64,000 nucleotides of DNA, from positions 6,843 to 70,842 of the forward strand of contig CAAGLK010000112.1 in NCBI GenBank assembly GCA_900770765.1, written 5' to 3'. The DNA is from Helicobacteraceae bacterium. GTDB lineage: Bacteria; Campylobacterota; Campylobacteria; Campylobacterales; Helicobacteraceae. Of this stretch, positions 34,425 through 44,569 are shown piece after piece. Positions within the stretch are counted from its first letter, which is position 1; each line of letters starts with the position of its first letter. The notes beneath the pieces were generated by a model. That model worked only from the letters and a program-made list of their open reading frames with translations. It did not search any database and was not told where the DNA came from. Made by a program: the position numbers and the translations under genes.

Positions 34425-35852
34425 TTACCCAAGCCTTTCTTTTAATAGCTCATTTACTCTAGCGGGATTTGCACCTTTAGAATTTTTCATAACCTGCCCT
34501 ACAAAAAAGCCAAATAATTTATCTTTCCCGCTTTTATACTCAGCCACTTTATCGGCATTTGCGGCTAGAATCGCATCAATTGCGGCTAGAATCGCATCAT
34601 CATCATTAACTTGCTCTAAGCCTAATTTTGAAATTAGAAAATCCACATCGCCGCCCTTTTCTTGCACTAAAATATCTAAAATCTCTTTAGCGCTTTTGCC
34701 GCTTATTTTACCCTTTTCTATGCGTTTTACAAGCACAGCTAGAATCTCACTAGAAATTCCACAATTTGCTAAGTTATTCTCGCCTTTCAATCGCCCTAAA
34801 AGCTCGGTAGTTAGCCAAGTTACCGCCCCCTTTGCACTCGCACCTAGCTCCACCATTTTTTCAAAGTATAAAGCCATCTCAAGCTCACTTGTTAAAACCG
34901 CCGCATCGGCTTCTTTAATGCCAAATTCGCTTACATATCTAGCCCTTTTTTCATCTGGCATTTCTGGGATTCTTTGCCCTTCTTGCATTAAATTCTCATC
35001 AATAAACACAGGCAACAAATCAGGGTCTGGGAAGTAGCGATAATCCGCGCTCTCCTCCTTACCACGCATTGAGCGTGTAACGCCCTTTGTAGTATCAAAA
35101 AGCCTTGTTTCTTGCACGACCTCATCATTATATTTCCCACACTCCCACGCGTCAATTTGCCGCTCAACCTCGTATTCAATAGCCTTTGCGATAAACTTAA
35201 AAGAATTTAAGTTTTTAATCTCAACCCTTGTATATAGCTTAGAATCCCCTTGTGGGCGGATGCTAACATTTGCATCACAGCGGAAACTTCCCTCTTGCAT
35301 ATTTGCATCACTTATTCCTAAAAACCTTACGATTGAATGCAGTTTTTTAAGATATGCAATAGCCTCATCGCTACTTCGCATATCAGGCTCACTTACGATT
35401 TCTAAAAGTGGAGTGCAAGCGCGATTCAAATCCACTTTAGAATACTCGCCCTCGTGGATATTTTTCCCCGCATCCTCTTCTAAATGCGCGCGTGTTACGC
35501 CGATTTTACGACTATTATCGCCTATTTGTATTTCAATCTCACCACGCCCCACAATTGGAATCTCAAATTGACTTATTTGATACGCCTTAGGTAAATCTGG
35601 GTAAAAGTAGTTTTTTCTCGCAAAAATTGAATTTTGATTAATCTCCGCATTTATCGCAGTAGCAAAGCTTATCGCCTTTTTTACCGCTTCTTTATTTAGC
35701 GAAGGCAGCGCACCTGGAAGCCCTAAGCAAGTAGGGCAGACATTTTTATTAGGCTCCTCGCCAAAGCTAGTCGCACAAGAGCAGAAAATTTTAGTTTTAG
35801 TATTTAGCTGGACATGAACTTCTAAGCCGATAATTGTTTCAAAAGCACTCAT
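34425..35852 (-). CDS. gatB: Aspartyl/glutamyl-tRNA amidotransferase subunit B
   Basis: The 475 residues match the family. GatB binds mischarged Glu-tRNA(Gln) or Asp-tRNA(Asn) and phosphorylates it for amidation with GatA/GatC. It begins '[22 protein letters not shown]', has the zinc-type Cys group '[12 protein letters not shown]', '[17 protein letters not shown]' and the C-terminal helical YqeY-like tail. The presence of an amidotransferase fits with gltX in this window, since Helicobacter lacks GlnRS and AsnRS. Confidence 0.95.
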   Translation of the reverse strand: MSAFETIIGLEVHVQLNTKTKIFCSCATSFGEEPNKNVCPTCLGLPGALPSLNKEAVKKAISFATAINAEINQNSIFARKNYFYPDLPKAYQISQFEIPIVGRGEIEIQIGDNSRKIGVTRAHLEEDAGKNIHEGEYSKVDLNRACTPLLEIVSEPDMRSSDEAIAYLKKLHSIVRFLGISDANMQEGSFRCDANVSIRPQGDSKLYTRVEIKNLNSFKFIAKAIEYEVERQIDAWECGKYNDEVVQETRLFDTTKGVTRSMRGKEESADYRYFPDPDLLPVFIDENLMQEGQRIPEMPDEKRARYVSEFGIKEADAAVLTSELEMALYFEKMVELGASAKGAVTWLTTELLGRLKGENNLANCGISSEILAVLVKRIEKGKISGKSAKEILDILVQEKGGDVDFLISKLGLEQVNDDDAILAAIDAILAANADKVAEYKSGKDKLFGFFVGQVMKNSKGANPARVNELLKERLG

Positions 35853-35914
35853 AAAAAACCTTTATAAAATGTGAAAAATGCAAGATTCTAGCGAAAATTT
35901 ATTTAAAAGCCCTT

Positions 35915-36985
35915 TTAATTTGCCCTTTTTCTGCGTTCATCATTAATTTGCTGAACTTTGACAAACACCGCCACAGCCGCTTCATAAAGAGTGTGTGGAA
36001 TCTCTTGGTCTAAATCCACATCTTTATATAACGCCCTTGCAAAAGGCGGATTTTCTATAATTGGAATATCATGTTCTTTTGCAATATCCTTAATGCGTTG
36101 TGCTACTAAATCTACGCCTTTAGCTAACACTCTAGGCGCTCTCTCACGCATAGAGTCAAATCGCAATGCAACCGCATAATGCGTAGGGTTAGTTACTACA
36201 ACATCGGCTTGTGGGATATTTTGCATCATTCGTTTTCTTGCTGCTTGGAACATTAAAGAGCGAATCTTGCCCTTAACTTGCTGGTCGCCTTCTTGATTTT
36301 TAAACTCATCTTTTACTTCTTGCTTACTCATTTTTAAGCTTTTATAATATTGATATCGCTTAATCAAATAATCCACACTTGCCATTACTAAAAAAAATGC
36401 CAATAAGATTCCAATTAAAATTAACGCCTTATCCCTAAACCACAGCATCTGGTCGCCTAGATTAAATAAAGCGACATTTGTAAGCTCGTGTATAAAGCCT
36501 AAAAAAACAAAAAACGCAATCACAAAAGCGGTCATAACCTTAAATGTTATTAAGAATCCATCTAATAACTTTTTAAGCGAAATTAAATTTTTAAGCCCTG
36601 AGATAAAATTTAACTTTTGCAATTTTGGCTGTATTGCCTTTGTGGTTAGTAAAAACCCGCTTTGTGCGATATTTGCGATAATTCCTACAAGCATTAATGC
36701 GCCAAAAATAGGTGCGACTAAATATAGAATCTTAAACACAAGCCCTAGAGTAATAGACATAGCCTCCGCTCTTGTAAATTCCCTAGAAAAATCTTGATAA
36801 ATCTGGCTAAAGATTCCACCTAATCCCTCCACCCAAAAACTAAAAAGAAAAAATACAAGTGCGAGTCCCACCACAAGCCCTAAAAACGCATTTACATCGG
36901 GGCTTTTTAATACATTTCCCTCCTCTCTTGCCTTTTGAATCTTACGGGGCGTGGCTTCTTCTGTCTTTTCTTGTTCGTCTGCCAT
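35915..36985 (-). CDS. flhB: Flagellar export apparatus protein FlhB
   Basis: A 356-residue inner-membrane protein with four hydrophobic helices followed by the cytoplasmic autocleavage domain. The cleavage site 'VVTNPTHYAVAL' (NPTH) is intact. FlhB switches export specificity from rod/hook to filament proteins. It begins 'ADEQEKTEEATPRKIQKAREEG', typical of the family. It follows mobA by 2 bp on the same strand. Confidence 0.96.
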   Translation of the reverse strand: MADEQEKTEEATPRKIQKAREEGNVLKSPDVNAFLGLVVGLALVFFLFSFWVEGLGGIFSQIYQDFSREFTRAEAMSITLGLVFKILYLVAPIFGALMLVGIIANIAQSGFLLTTKAIQPKLQKLNFISGLKNLISLKKLLDGFLITFKVMTAFVIAFFVFLGFIHELTNVALFNLGDQMLWFRDKALILIGILLAFFLVMASVDYLIKRYQYYKSLKMSKQEVKDEFKNQEGDQQVKGKIRSLMFQAARKRMMQNIPQADVVVTNPTHYAVALRFDSMRERAPRVLAKGVDLVAQRIKDIAKEHDIPIIENPPFARALYKDVDLDQEIPHTLYEAAVAVFVKVQQINDERRKRAN

Positions 36986-36987
36986 TC

Positions 36988-37551
36988 TTAGCCTTTATTT
37001 TTTAAGATTCTAAGAGCTCTCAAATAATCTTCTTGTGTGTTGAGATTTTGCGTAAATTCTAGTGGAATCTCTACGGATTCCGCCCCTATCGCTTCTAAAA
37101 GCCGCATTAATTTATATTCTTTATTTAAAATATTTTGCTTAATATCTTTAAGGGATTCTAAGGGATAAATTCCTAAAAGTGGGTGGATTTTAGTATTTTT
37201 AGCAAACACTGCCTTTTTAGAAAAAGCATTAAAAATTTTAAAAATGCTTTCTTTATCAAAAAAAGGTGAATCCACACTTATTACAAAAATATCACTCTCT
37301 AAGGATTCTAACGCACTCTGCAGTCCAAAAAGTGGCGAAAAATCACTGCTTTTATCTAAAATCGTTTTTATATTATAAGGATTAAGAAGTGGAATCTTAG
37401 AGGAAAAATACACGCTTTTAAAAATATTTTGCAAACGAGCTGCTTGAAAATGTGATAATGGGATTCCGCCAAAATCTAAATTCTGCTTAGGAGTGCCCAT
37501 CCTAGAGCTTTTACCACCGCATAAAATCACACAAGGAATTTGTAATTTCAT
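36988..37551 (-). CDS. mobA: Molybdenum cofactor guanylyltransferase
   Basis: A 187-residue nucleotidyltransferase with the GTP-binding start 'VILCGGKSSRMGTPKQNLDFGGIPLSHFQ' and 'VISVDSPFFDK'. It attaches GMP to molybdopterin to form the cofactor used by DMSO reductase-type enzymes such as nitrate or formate enzymes. It is divergent from moaA, placing two Mo-cofactor genes side by side. Confidence 0.88.
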   Translation of the reverse strand: MKLQIPCVILCGGKSSRMGTPKQNLDFGGIPLSHFQAARLQNIFKSVYFSSKIPLLNPYNIKTILDKSSDFSPLFGLQSALESLESDIFVISVDSPFFDKESIFKIFNAFSKKAVFAKNTKIHPLLGIYPLESLKDIKQNILNKEYKLMRLLEAIGAESVEIPLEFTQNLNTQEDYLRALRILKNKG

Positions 37552-37632
37552 AAGAATCCTAAAATTTTTGCGAAATTATAGCTTTTTTCCGCACTCTTAG
37601 CTATTATTGCGATTTTTGTTTAAGGAGCATTT

Positions 37633-38628
37633 TTGCTAATTGATAGCTTTAAAAGAAAGATTGATTATATCCGCATAAGCGTAACTGAGCGCTGCAATTT
37701 CCGCTGTGCGTATTGTATGCCAAATACACCTATGGATATTGGCGATGAGCGCGATGATGTGCCATTGGAATCTGTGCTAAACTTTATAAAAGTAGCGGTA
37801 CAACAAGGCGTAAAAAAGATTAGAATCACAGGCGGTGAGCCGCTTTTACGCTCTAAAATTGTAGAATTTATAGGGCAAATTTGCACCATCGCACCACAAA
37901 TTGATATTGCCCTAACCACAAACGCATTTTTACTAGCCCCACTTGCAAAGCCGCTAAAAGACGCTGGATTAAAGCGAATAAATATCTCACTAGATTCTTT
38001 GAAGGCGGAAAATATTAAATGTATTTCAAAACGCGATGGATTAGATAGAATCCTAAAAGGCATAGAAGCAGCAAAGGAGGCTGGGCTTAAGATTAAGCTA
38101 AATATGGTGCCACTACTTGGGATTAATGATAGCGAGATTATAGATATTTTAGAATATGCTATAAGGCTTGGCGTTATGGTGCGATTTATAGAATTTATGG
38201 AAAACACGCACGCAAAAGATTCCATTAAAGGCTTAAAGCTTAGCGATATTTTAAAAAAAATTAGAGAAAAATATAATGCAACTATTTTTGAAAAAGAAAT
38301 TTATGGACCAGCCACTCTTTTTAAGATTCCACAACAAGAATTAAAAAATTTAAATCAAAATTTAAACGATTTTTATGTTTTTGGCGTTATCGCTCCGCAT
38401 AATGATGAGTTTTGTAAAACTTGTAATAGAATCCGTCTAAGCAGCGATGGGAAGCTAATCCCTTGCCTTTACCATGAAAATGCTTTAGATATTAAAGAAT
38501 CTATGCTAAATGGCGATTTAGATGGAATCTTAAAAAATCTAAAACTATGTATAGAAAACAAACCAGAAAAAAACGATTGGGATAAAAACGCCACTTCCAC
38601 AAGAGCCTTTTATAAAACAGGCGGCTAG
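37633..38628 (+). CDS. moaA: GTP 3',8-cyclase
   Basis: A 331-residue radical-SAM enzyme catalysing the first step of molybdopterin synthesis. The N-terminal cluster is Cys21, Cys25 and Cys28 ('CNFRCAYC'). The C-terminal cluster is in 'CKTCNRIRLSSDGKLIPCLY', and the conserved C-terminal Gly-Gly tail is present. Translation appears to start at a TTG (37633), supported by AAGGAG 5 bp upstream; no ATG fits the conserved N-terminus. Confidence 0.94.
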   Translation: MLIDSFKRKIDYIRISVTERCNFRCAYCMPNTPMDIGDERDDVPLESVLNFIKVAVQQGVKKIRITGGEPLLRSKIVEFIGQICTIAPQIDIALTTNAFLLAPLAKPLKDAGLKRINISLDSLKAENIKCISKRDGLDRILKGIEAAKEAGLKIKLNMVPLLGINDSEIIDILEYAIRLGVMVRFIEFMENTHAKDSIKGLKLSDILKKIREKYNATIFEKEIYGPATLFKIPQQELKNLNQNLNDFYVFGVIAPHNDEFCKTCNRIRLSSDGKLIPCLYHENALDIKESMLNGDLDGILKNLKLCIENKPEKNDWDKNATSTRAFYKTGG

Positions 38629-38639
38629 ATAGATTCTAA

Positions 38640-39500
38640 TTACAATAATTGCTCTATTCTATCTTTTTTAGGGGCGATTTCTGTGATTTGAATCCCAAAG
38701 TTACCATCTACAATTACAACCTCGCCTTTTGCGATAACCTTATCATCTACAAGCACTTCTAAAGGGTCATTTGCTAGCTGATTAAGCTCCACGACACTTC
38801 CTATATCCATAGCGATTACATCTTTTAATAGCATTTTTTTCTGCCCGATTCGCACTTTTACTTGCAGTCTCACATCTAAAAGCATAGACATATTTTTCAT
38901 CTCAGGCGCACTTAGCTCAACCTTTTGCGTAGAATCCTGTGTGGAGTTAGAATCCAGCCCCGGAATTGAAATCTCAGGGACTTGCACTTCATCACTTCCT
39001 GGATTAAAGAGATTTAAAAAATGGCTTGAGAAAGCAAAATATAAGGAATCTTGCACAGAGCCTATATGAAAAGAAAGTGTATAAAAATCGCTAAAATTAT
39101 TTAATCCTAAATCCCCATCTGGTATAAAATTAATCCCTTCAATGTTAAAACTTAGCTTTGGAAGCGCTTTTTGTGCGCCTAGTGAAGTAGATACTGCACC
39201 AAAAATATTTGAAACAATTTCCTTTGTCGCATCTAAATCATCTGCATCCATCTCCGCCTTAGTTGCTCCATCGCCTCCTAGCATCATATCGGCTAGTGCA
39301 GTGGCAATTTGTGGTGAAATAAAAAAGGCTAAAGCCGCCCCTTCTTCTGTCTTTAAATCCACTTTTGCACTTGGTGGCTTAATCCCCTCGCTTTTACCGC
39401 TTTGAGCTTCATTTAGCGATACTTCTGGTGCTTGCCCTAAAAGCCCCTCAATTGTCGCTGTTGTTTCTTGTATAATTAATTTTAAAAAGTCATTTAGCAT
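38640..39500 (-). CDS. fliY: Flagellar motor switch protein FliY
   Basis: A 286-residue protein with a CheC-like N-terminal part and a C-terminal FliN/SpoA domain ('MLLDVRLQVKVRIGQKKMLLKDVIAMDIGSVVELNQLANDPLEVLVD', residues about 205-275). It is part of the C-ring that sets motor direction. It sits directly downstream of fliM, as in H. pylori. Confidence 0.9.
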   Translation of the reverse strand: MLNDFLKLIIQETTATIEGLLGQAPEVSLNEAQSGKSEGIKPPSAKVDLKTEEGAALAFFISPQIATALADMMLGGDGATKAEMDADDLDATKEIVSNIFGAVSTSLGAQKALPKLSFNIEGINFIPDGDLGLNNFSDFYTLSFHIGSVQDSLYFAFSSHFLNLFNPGSDEVQVPEISIPGLDSNSTQDSTQKVELSAPEMKNMSMLLDVRLQVKVRIGQKKMLLKDVIAMDIGSVVELNQLANDPLEVLVDDKVIAKGEVVIVDGNFGIQITEIAPKKDRIEQLL

Positions 39501-39508
39501 TACAACTC

Positions 39509-40567
39509 CTAATCTTCTTCAATCTCATTTGCCCTAGATTTTCGTTGAATCTCTAGCATTTCTAATATTTCTTTTACTTGGTCTTTTTCTGTTTTAATCA
39601 TCTCTTTTACTTCAAAAGTTTTACGATACCTATGAAGCCCAATTCCGGCTAGGAATTTCTCACGCCCATCTACATTAATAATAACCATATCATCAGCTGG
39701 CCTATCTAGCCGCACAATATCGCCAACCTCTAAATCTAAAATCTCATGCATTGTAAGTTTTGTTTCACCTAAAACTGCTGCGACATTTACTTTCGCACCT
39801 CCTAAAAGTGCTTGTAATTCTTTGTTACGCGATTTTTTCGCACTTGTTTCACTTAGCATAATATCTCTACTTGCAAGGCGTGAAAGCACGGATTCTAAGC
39901 TAATTACAGGATAGCAAAGATTCATCATCCCACTACTATGCCCAATGATAATCTCCATAACAACCATAATAATAATTTCGTTTTGTGCAACGATTTGCAC
40001 GACATTTGGGCTAGATTCCTTCACATCCACGGTTGGGAAAATCTCAGTAATTGGCGCCCACGCTTCTTTTAGATTTTGCATCATTTGACGCAATATAGTA
40101 TCTAGCAAATTTAGCTCAATATCGCTAAACTCTCTAGTGGATTCATAAGGGTCGCCCTTACCGCCTAAAAGCCTATCAATCATAGGGAAAGCAATGCTAG
40201 GATTTATCTCTAAAACACCTGTGCCATCAAGCGGACGCATAGAAAAAACATTAAAGCTAGTAGGGCTAGGCAGACTCATTAAAAACTCACCATAAGTCAT
40301 TTGGTCGACACTATGAAGCTGAATCTCTACAATACTTCTCATAATCGCAGAAATTTGGCTTGATAAACTACGCGCCATTTTATCGTGGATTCCACGAAAT
40401 GCCCTTAACTGCTCTTTACTAACTCTATTTGGTCGCTTAAAGTCATAGAGGGTAATTTGCCGCTGCTGGACTACGGCTGGCTTTTCTGCAACTTCTGGCT
40501 CACCGCCCTCATCATCGACGACCTCTAATAAGGCGTCAATTTCTTCTTGACTTAAAATATCAGCCAT
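39509..40567 (-). CDS. fliM: Flagellar motor switch protein FliM
   Basis: The 352-residue C-ring protein begins with the CheY-binding peptide 'DILSQEEIDALLEVV'. It contains the middle domain 'GTGVLEINPSIAFPMIDRLLGG' and a C-terminal SpoA domain. It overlaps the end of fliA by 8 bases, so it is translationally coupled to the sigma factor. Confidence 0.96.
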   Translation of the reverse strand: MADILSQEEIDALLEVVDDEGGEPEVAEKPAVVQQRQITLYDFKRPNRVSKEQLRAFRGIHDKMARSLSSQISAIMRSIVEIQLHSVDQMTYGEFLMSLPSPTSFNVFSMRPLDGTGVLEINPSIAFPMIDRLLGGKGDPYESTREFSDIELNLLDTILRQMMQNLKEAWAPITEIFPTVDVKESSPNVVQIVAQNEIIIMVVMEIIIGHSSGMMNLCYPVISLESVLSRLASRDIMLSETSAKKSRNKELQALLGGAKVNVAAVLGETKLTMHEILDLEVGDIVRLDRPADDMVIINVDGREKFLAGIGLHRYRKTFEVKEMIKTEKDQVKEILEMLEIQRKSRANEIEED

Positions 40568-41261
40568 CTAGCCCCCTTTCTAAAAGATTTTGACGGATTC
40601 TACGCATAAGTGCTTTATGGATTTGTGAAACCCTAGATTCTGTGAGTTCTAAAATCTCACCTATTTCTTTAAAACTAAGCTCTTCAAAATAATAAAGCTG
40701 CACAACAAGCTGTTCGTTTTCACTGCAATCTTGCAAAATCTCTGTAATAATTGATATTAATTCTTCTTTTTCTATGTTATCTAAAGCATTTTCACTCTGC
40801 CCTAGTTGGTCATCTAGCGGCATTACACCATAAATTTCTCCAGCGACTCTTGCTTCTTTTATCTTTTCGACACTTTCATTTAACAGCTCACTTAAATACT
40901 CATCGCTAGGTTCTTCTTGATTATCATTATAATATTCTAAAACAGCCTTATCAATGCGTTTTACTAGCACTCTTGTAGCACGAGAGAGTGGGTCAAGGCT
41001 TCTTAAATAATCTAGCATAGCACCATATACGCGAGTTTTTGCATAACCCCAAAAAGATGGATTCAAGCTACTATCATATTTCCTAGCTAACTTAATAAGC
41101 TCCTCTGTCCCAACAGAAATTAAATCTGAAAAATCCACAGAAGCAGGCAATCTCTCCTTTAGCCTAAATGCCATAGCCTTTAATGCTGGTAAATAATCAA
41201 GCGCTAAAGAATCTTGTGAATACTTTAGCGCATTTTGATAGCCATTAGAAGTCATCGGCAT
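40560..41261 (-). CDS. fliA: Flagellar sigma factor sigma-28
   Basis: About 233-251 residues with sigma region 2 ('AFRLKERLPASVDFSDLISVGTEELIKLARKYDSS...FWGYAKTRVYGAMLDYLRSLDPLSR') and region 4 ('LYYFEELSFKEIGEILELTESRVSQIHKAL'). It directs late flagellar gene transcription. The start is uncertain: candidates are 41315, 41276, 41261 and 41255. I chose 41261 because it limits the overlap with the upstream gene; no candidate has a strong ribosome site. Confidence 0.92.
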   Translation of the reverse strand: MPMTSNGYQNALKYSQDSLALDYLPALKAMAFRLKERLPASVDFSDLISVGTEELIKLARKYDSSLNPSFWGYAKTRVYGAMLDYLRSLDPLSRATRVLVKRIDKAVLEYYNDNQEEPSDEYLSELLNESVEKIKEARVAGEIYGVMPLDDQLGQSENALDNIEKEELISIITEILQDCSENEQLVVQLYYFEELSFKEIGEILELTESRVSQIHKALMRRIRQNLLERGLDG

Positions 41262-41628
41262 AGTAATTTTTCTCATCTTTATTTTGTGGCGGTGGGAGGT
41301 CGTCTTCTTCGCCATGCATTGTTTTTTCCATAGTCCTTAGGAATCCTCTTATTTTATTTGTCGCTTTTTCTCGCTTATCAAATTCCTCAATATACTCCTC
41401 TAAAAGCATATTGTAAGATGATTTTTGCACCTTATGTTCAGCTCCACCAATAAAGCGGACAAAAAACGACACACTAAGCAGCGTAATAAGATAGAATCCA
41501 ATAGTAGAAACAAGCGTCCCAGCGACAATCATAACAGGGTCATCAAACTTCAAAAAGGATAATAAAAGCCCTATAAAAAAGCCATTTACAATTGCAAAAC
41601 TCAAAAAATTATCCATTTTTAACGACAT
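41245..41628 (-). CDS. Membrane protein of the flhG-fliA block, function unknown
   Basis: A 127-residue protein with two N-terminal hydrophobic helices (about 9-26 and 31-58), then a charged helical region and an acidic, Pro-rich C-terminus. A small uncharacterised gene occupies the same place between fliA and the flhG homologue in H. pylori, so a role linked to the flagellar or polar regulators is plausible but unproven. AAGGA lies 7 bp before the ATG. Its 3' end overlaps fliA. Confidence 0.7.
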   Translation of the reverse strand: MSLKMDNFLSFAIVNGFFIGLLLSFLKFDDPVMIVAGTLVSTIGFYLITLLSVSFFVRFIGGAEHKVQKSSYNMLLEEYIEEFDKREKATNKIRGFLRTMEKTMHGEEDDLPPPQNKDEKNYYADDF

Positions 41629-41655
41629 AAATTATCCTTAATTTATCAAAATCCC

Positions 41656-42513
41656 TTAGAAATGCCCTAAAATCTTCTTTAAAAACTTGCTAAAGGTTCT
41701 ATCCTCGGCTACTAGCACATTTCGTTCCATTTTTTTAGCCAGCTCTCTAGCTATTGCCTCTATCTCTTGTGAAATAGTCGCATTTGGCTCCTCTTTTACA
41801 AAGATTCCACGATTTTTACTATAATAATTTACTAAATTACTCTTACTAATCTGCCCTATTAGCTCAAGTTTTAGGCTTTTGATATTGCTTTGTGCGATTT
41901 TTTGCACTTTTTGAAATATCATTTGTGCTTCATTTTTATCTTTTACTTGATTAATTAGCATAAAAATCCGCTCTTTAAAGCTGCTTGCTAGTTTAATTGT
42001 CGCATAAGCATCGGTAATCGCCGCTGGATCTGGAATCGTAATCACAATCGCCTCATCGCTATTTTTTAAAAATGTCTGCGTATATTCGCCAATGCCAGCC
42101 CCTGTGTCAATTATCACAAAATCAAGATTATCTAAAAGACTAGAATCCTCCATTAAAGAATCAAACATAAACTCACTTTTATAGCGGAAAATATCCGTCC
42201 CAGAATCGCCCGGGATTAGATAAAGTCCGTGCTCAAGTGGCACGATAATATCCTTAAGACTCGCTTGATTTTTAAGCACATGCAAGAGATTTTTCTCACA
42301 TCTTACGCCAAAGATAATATCTAAATTCGCCAAGCCAATATCCGCATCAAAGATTCCAACCTTAAATCCAAGCTGCCAGAGTTTATAAGCAAAATTCGCA
42401 CTAAAGGTGGATTTCCCCACGCCTCCCTTGCCGCTTGTGATTGTGATAAATTTCGTGCTTTTTGTCCTTTTATCTTCTAAAAGTGCGTCTAAATTCGCCG
42501 CTTGATTTTTCAT
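41656..42513 (-). CDS. flhG: Flagellar number regulator, MinD-like ATPase FlhG
   Basis: A 285-residue P-loop ATPase with deviant Walker A 'SGKGGVGKSTFSANFAY', 'GIFDADIGLANLDIIFGV' and 'FVIIDTGAGIG'. FlhG controls flagellar number and position by acting on FlhF and, in Campylobacter, also influences the division site. It overlaps flhF by 4 bases (ATGA). Confidence 0.93.
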   Translation of the reverse strand: MKNQAANLDALLEDKRTKSTKFITITSGKGGVGKSTFSANFAYKLWQLGFKVGIFDADIGLANLDIIFGVRCEKNLLHVLKNQASLKDIIVPLEHGLYLIPGDSGTDIFRYKSEFMFDSLMEDSSLLDNLDFVIIDTGAGIGEYTQTFLKNSDEAIVITIPDPAAITDAYATIKLASSFKERIFMLINQVKDKNEAQMIFQKVQKIAQSNIKSLKLELIGQISKSNLVNYYSKNRGIFVKEEPNATISQEIEAIARELAKKMERNVLVAEDRTFSKFLKKILGHF

Positions 42514-43940
42514 TTTAATAGCCCATCAAGTAAGCAGTCAATTAAAAAATCACTTGTCGCCACGCTTAAATCATTTGGCACTTCTTGCCCTACTGAAAAA
42601 TAACTCACCGGCTTTTTAGTCTCATAAATAAGCGAAAAAATATTCCCATAGCTTTGCGTCTCATCTAGCTTTGTAAAAAGCAGCGTATCAATGCCAAGCG
42701 TGGAAAATGTGTGGTAAATATCCTTTAAATCCTCGTATTTTGTCGTAGCACTCATTACTAAATTTACATCAATTTTCGCATTAGGGTCGGCGTTTATGAA
42801 ACTCTTTAGGGATTCTAGCTTACTCCTATCATGCTGTGAGCTTCCAACCGTGTCAATTAAAATATAATCGCAATATTTTAAAGAATCAAGCGCATTTACA
42901 AATTCCTCCGTATCCACCACGGTATCAATGCTTAGCTTCATTTTTTTAGCATAAAACATTAGCTGGTCTACCGCACCGATTCTATAAGTATCAAGTGTAA
43001 TGATTCCAACTTTATAATTTTTGTTTAATAGCTTAGAATATCTTGCGGCGAGTTTTGCTAAAGTAGTAGTTTTCCCAACACCTGTGGGACCTACTAGCAT
43101 CATAATATTTTTTGCATTACTACTTAGATTCTCCGCCCTTGCATACACCATTTTTCGCAAGACCTCTCTAAAATATCGCTTAATAAGCACGGAGTTTTCA
43201 CGCATTTTAATAGGCATAAGCTCTAGTGTAAGCTGCATTATCTTATCTAAATGCTCTTTTGCCATACCGCTATTTTTTGTGATTCTATAAATCTCAGCAA
43301 ATTCATGTGGGATTATTAGCCCATCTTTTTTAGGACCTCTCTCATCCCAAAACATATTTTGAATTAACTTTAGCTTGTCATTTAAGCGGTCAATTTCGCC
43401 TTTAATAATGCTTAAATCTAGGCTTGATTCCTTTTTTTCTTTAATAGTTTTTTGCGATTCCGCATTTTTAGCTTCGCTTTTATTTTCATTTTTATTTTCG
43501 CTAGATTCTGGCTCTTTTTCTAGCTTTTTAGAATCCGCTTTAGGTGGAATCCCATAAGGAGTTTTTGCTGGTGGAAGCAAGGGCTGCTTTGTGGCGACAC
43601 CGGCGATTTGTGAGATTTGCCGCACAGCATCGCTTAGCTGCAGTGAAACATCCTCTGGCAAGGCGTTTTGCGCATTTTGTGCTGCCCTTTTTCGCTCAAT
43701 TTCTTTTTGTGCTATTAGCTCTAGTCGCTTTGCGATATCATTAGTTTTTGGCTCGGCTTGTGTTTGCTGCATTTTTACCTGTGCTGCTTGTAAATCCTCT
43801 TTACTAATTGCTACAGATACTTCATAGCCGCCATCGCTTAGCTTTTTTTGTGAGATAATTGAAAACTCATCGCCAAGCTCCTTTTTTGCCTTTGCTAATG
43901 CTTCACTTCCGCTCTCGCCCGTGTAAGTAAATAATTTCAT
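42510..43940 (-). CDS. flhF: Flagellar placement GTPase FlhF
   Basis: A 476-residue SRP-type GTPase. The N-terminal basic/low-complexity B domain (about 1-180, rich in Lys, Glu and Gln) is followed by N and G domains with 'MLVGPTGVGKTTTLAKLAARY', 'GIITLDTYRIGAVDQL', 'ILIDTVGSSQHD' and 'LLFTKLDETQSYGN'. FlhF recruits the first flagellar parts to the pole and activates sigma-54 flagellar genes. It overlaps folK and flhG by 4 bases each. Confidence 0.95.
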   Translation of the reverse strand: MKLFTYTGESGSEALAKAKKELGDEFSIISQKKLSDGGYEVSVAISKEDLQAAQVKMQQTQAEPKTNDIAKRLELIAQKEIERKRAAQNAQNALPEDVSLQLSDAVRQISQIAGVATKQPLLPPAKTPYGIPPKADSKKLEKEPESSENKNENKSEAKNAESQKTIKEKKESSLDLSIIKGEIDRLNDKLKLIQNMFWDERGPKKDGLIIPHEFAEIYRITKNSGMAKEHLDKIMQLTLELMPIKMRENSVLIKRYFREVLRKMVYARAENLSSNAKNIMMLVGPTGVGKTTTLAKLAARYSKLLNKNYKVGIITLDTYRIGAVDQLMFYAKKMKLSIDTVVDTEEFVNALDSLKYCDYILIDTVGSSQHDRSKLESLKSFINADPNAKIDVNLVMSATTKYEDLKDIYHTFSTLGIDTLLFTKLDETQSYGNIFSLIYETKKPVSYFSVGQEVPNDLSVATSDFLIDCLLDGLLK

Positions 43941-44569
43941 CCTTTACTCCAAAATAGTGGAATCCTAACGCTATTTCGCTCCTCCCACGCAATATGTGGA
44001 ATCTTAAAATGCTTTAATGAAATGCGTTTGTTTTTAAAGCCTATAATATCTAAATCTAGCGTTCGTGGCGCATTTTTAAAAGGGCGTTTCCTATCTCTTT
44101 TAAAGATTCTTTCTAAATACGCACAATAACTCCAAAAATCGCTAAAGCCAAGCCTAGTTTTCAACCACACAATCATATTATAAAAATCTGGCTGCTTTGT
44201 GTAGCCAAAGGCTGGATTTTTCAAAATTGCCGAAGCTAAGATTATAACATTTTTATTTTTTAAGCATCTAAGCAATTGCCAAAATCGCATTATGCAATCA
44301 CCAGCACATTTTTCTAGATTCCCACCAATGCCTAAAATAACATATTTTTTTAAAGCCTTGTTTTTGAAATATTGATAAGGATTTGCTGTGCGATTTTTAC
44401 AAATAAGATTCCGCCTTTTTTGTGCGACAATACTATTTTTAAATGGAATCCGTTTTGAAAAATGCGGCAAAAATAGCGTTAGATTCTTATCTAATTTTTT
44501 TATTTCATAAGTCTTAACGCTAAAATAATGCGGATTTTTAAAGCGGAATCTTTTTTGCGTCTTTATCAT
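43937..44569 (-). CDS. folK: Hydroxymethyl-dihydropterin pyrophosphokinase with N-terminal extension
   Basis: The catalytic part (about residues 77-205) contains 'ILGIGGNLEKCAGD', 'YTKQPDFYNMIVWLKT' and 'LERIFKRDRKRPFKNAPRTLDLDIIGF', the hallmarks of HPPK in folate synthesis. The first 75 residues are a basic extension not found in the 160-residue classical enzyme. The extension is probably real, because its ATG overlaps the stop of the upstream peptidase gene (ATGA). The folK-M24 peptidase order matches H. pylori. Confidence 0.88.
   Translation of the reverse strand: MIKTQKRFRFKNPHYFSVKTYEIKKLDKNLTLFLPHFSKRIPFKNSIVAQKRRNLICKNRTANPYQYFKNKALKKYVILGIGGNLEKCAGDCIMRFWQLLRCLKNKNVIILASAILKNPAFGYTKQPDFYNMIVWLKTRLGFSDFWSYCAYLERIFKRDRKRPFKNAPRTLDLDIIGFKNKRISLKHFKIPHIAWEERNSVRIPLFWSKG

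Noticed and set aside
41262..41315. Longer fliA start
   Set aside because: It would overlap the upstream membrane gene by 71 bases without a clear ribosome site. It remains possible, so the fliA start is marked uncertain.
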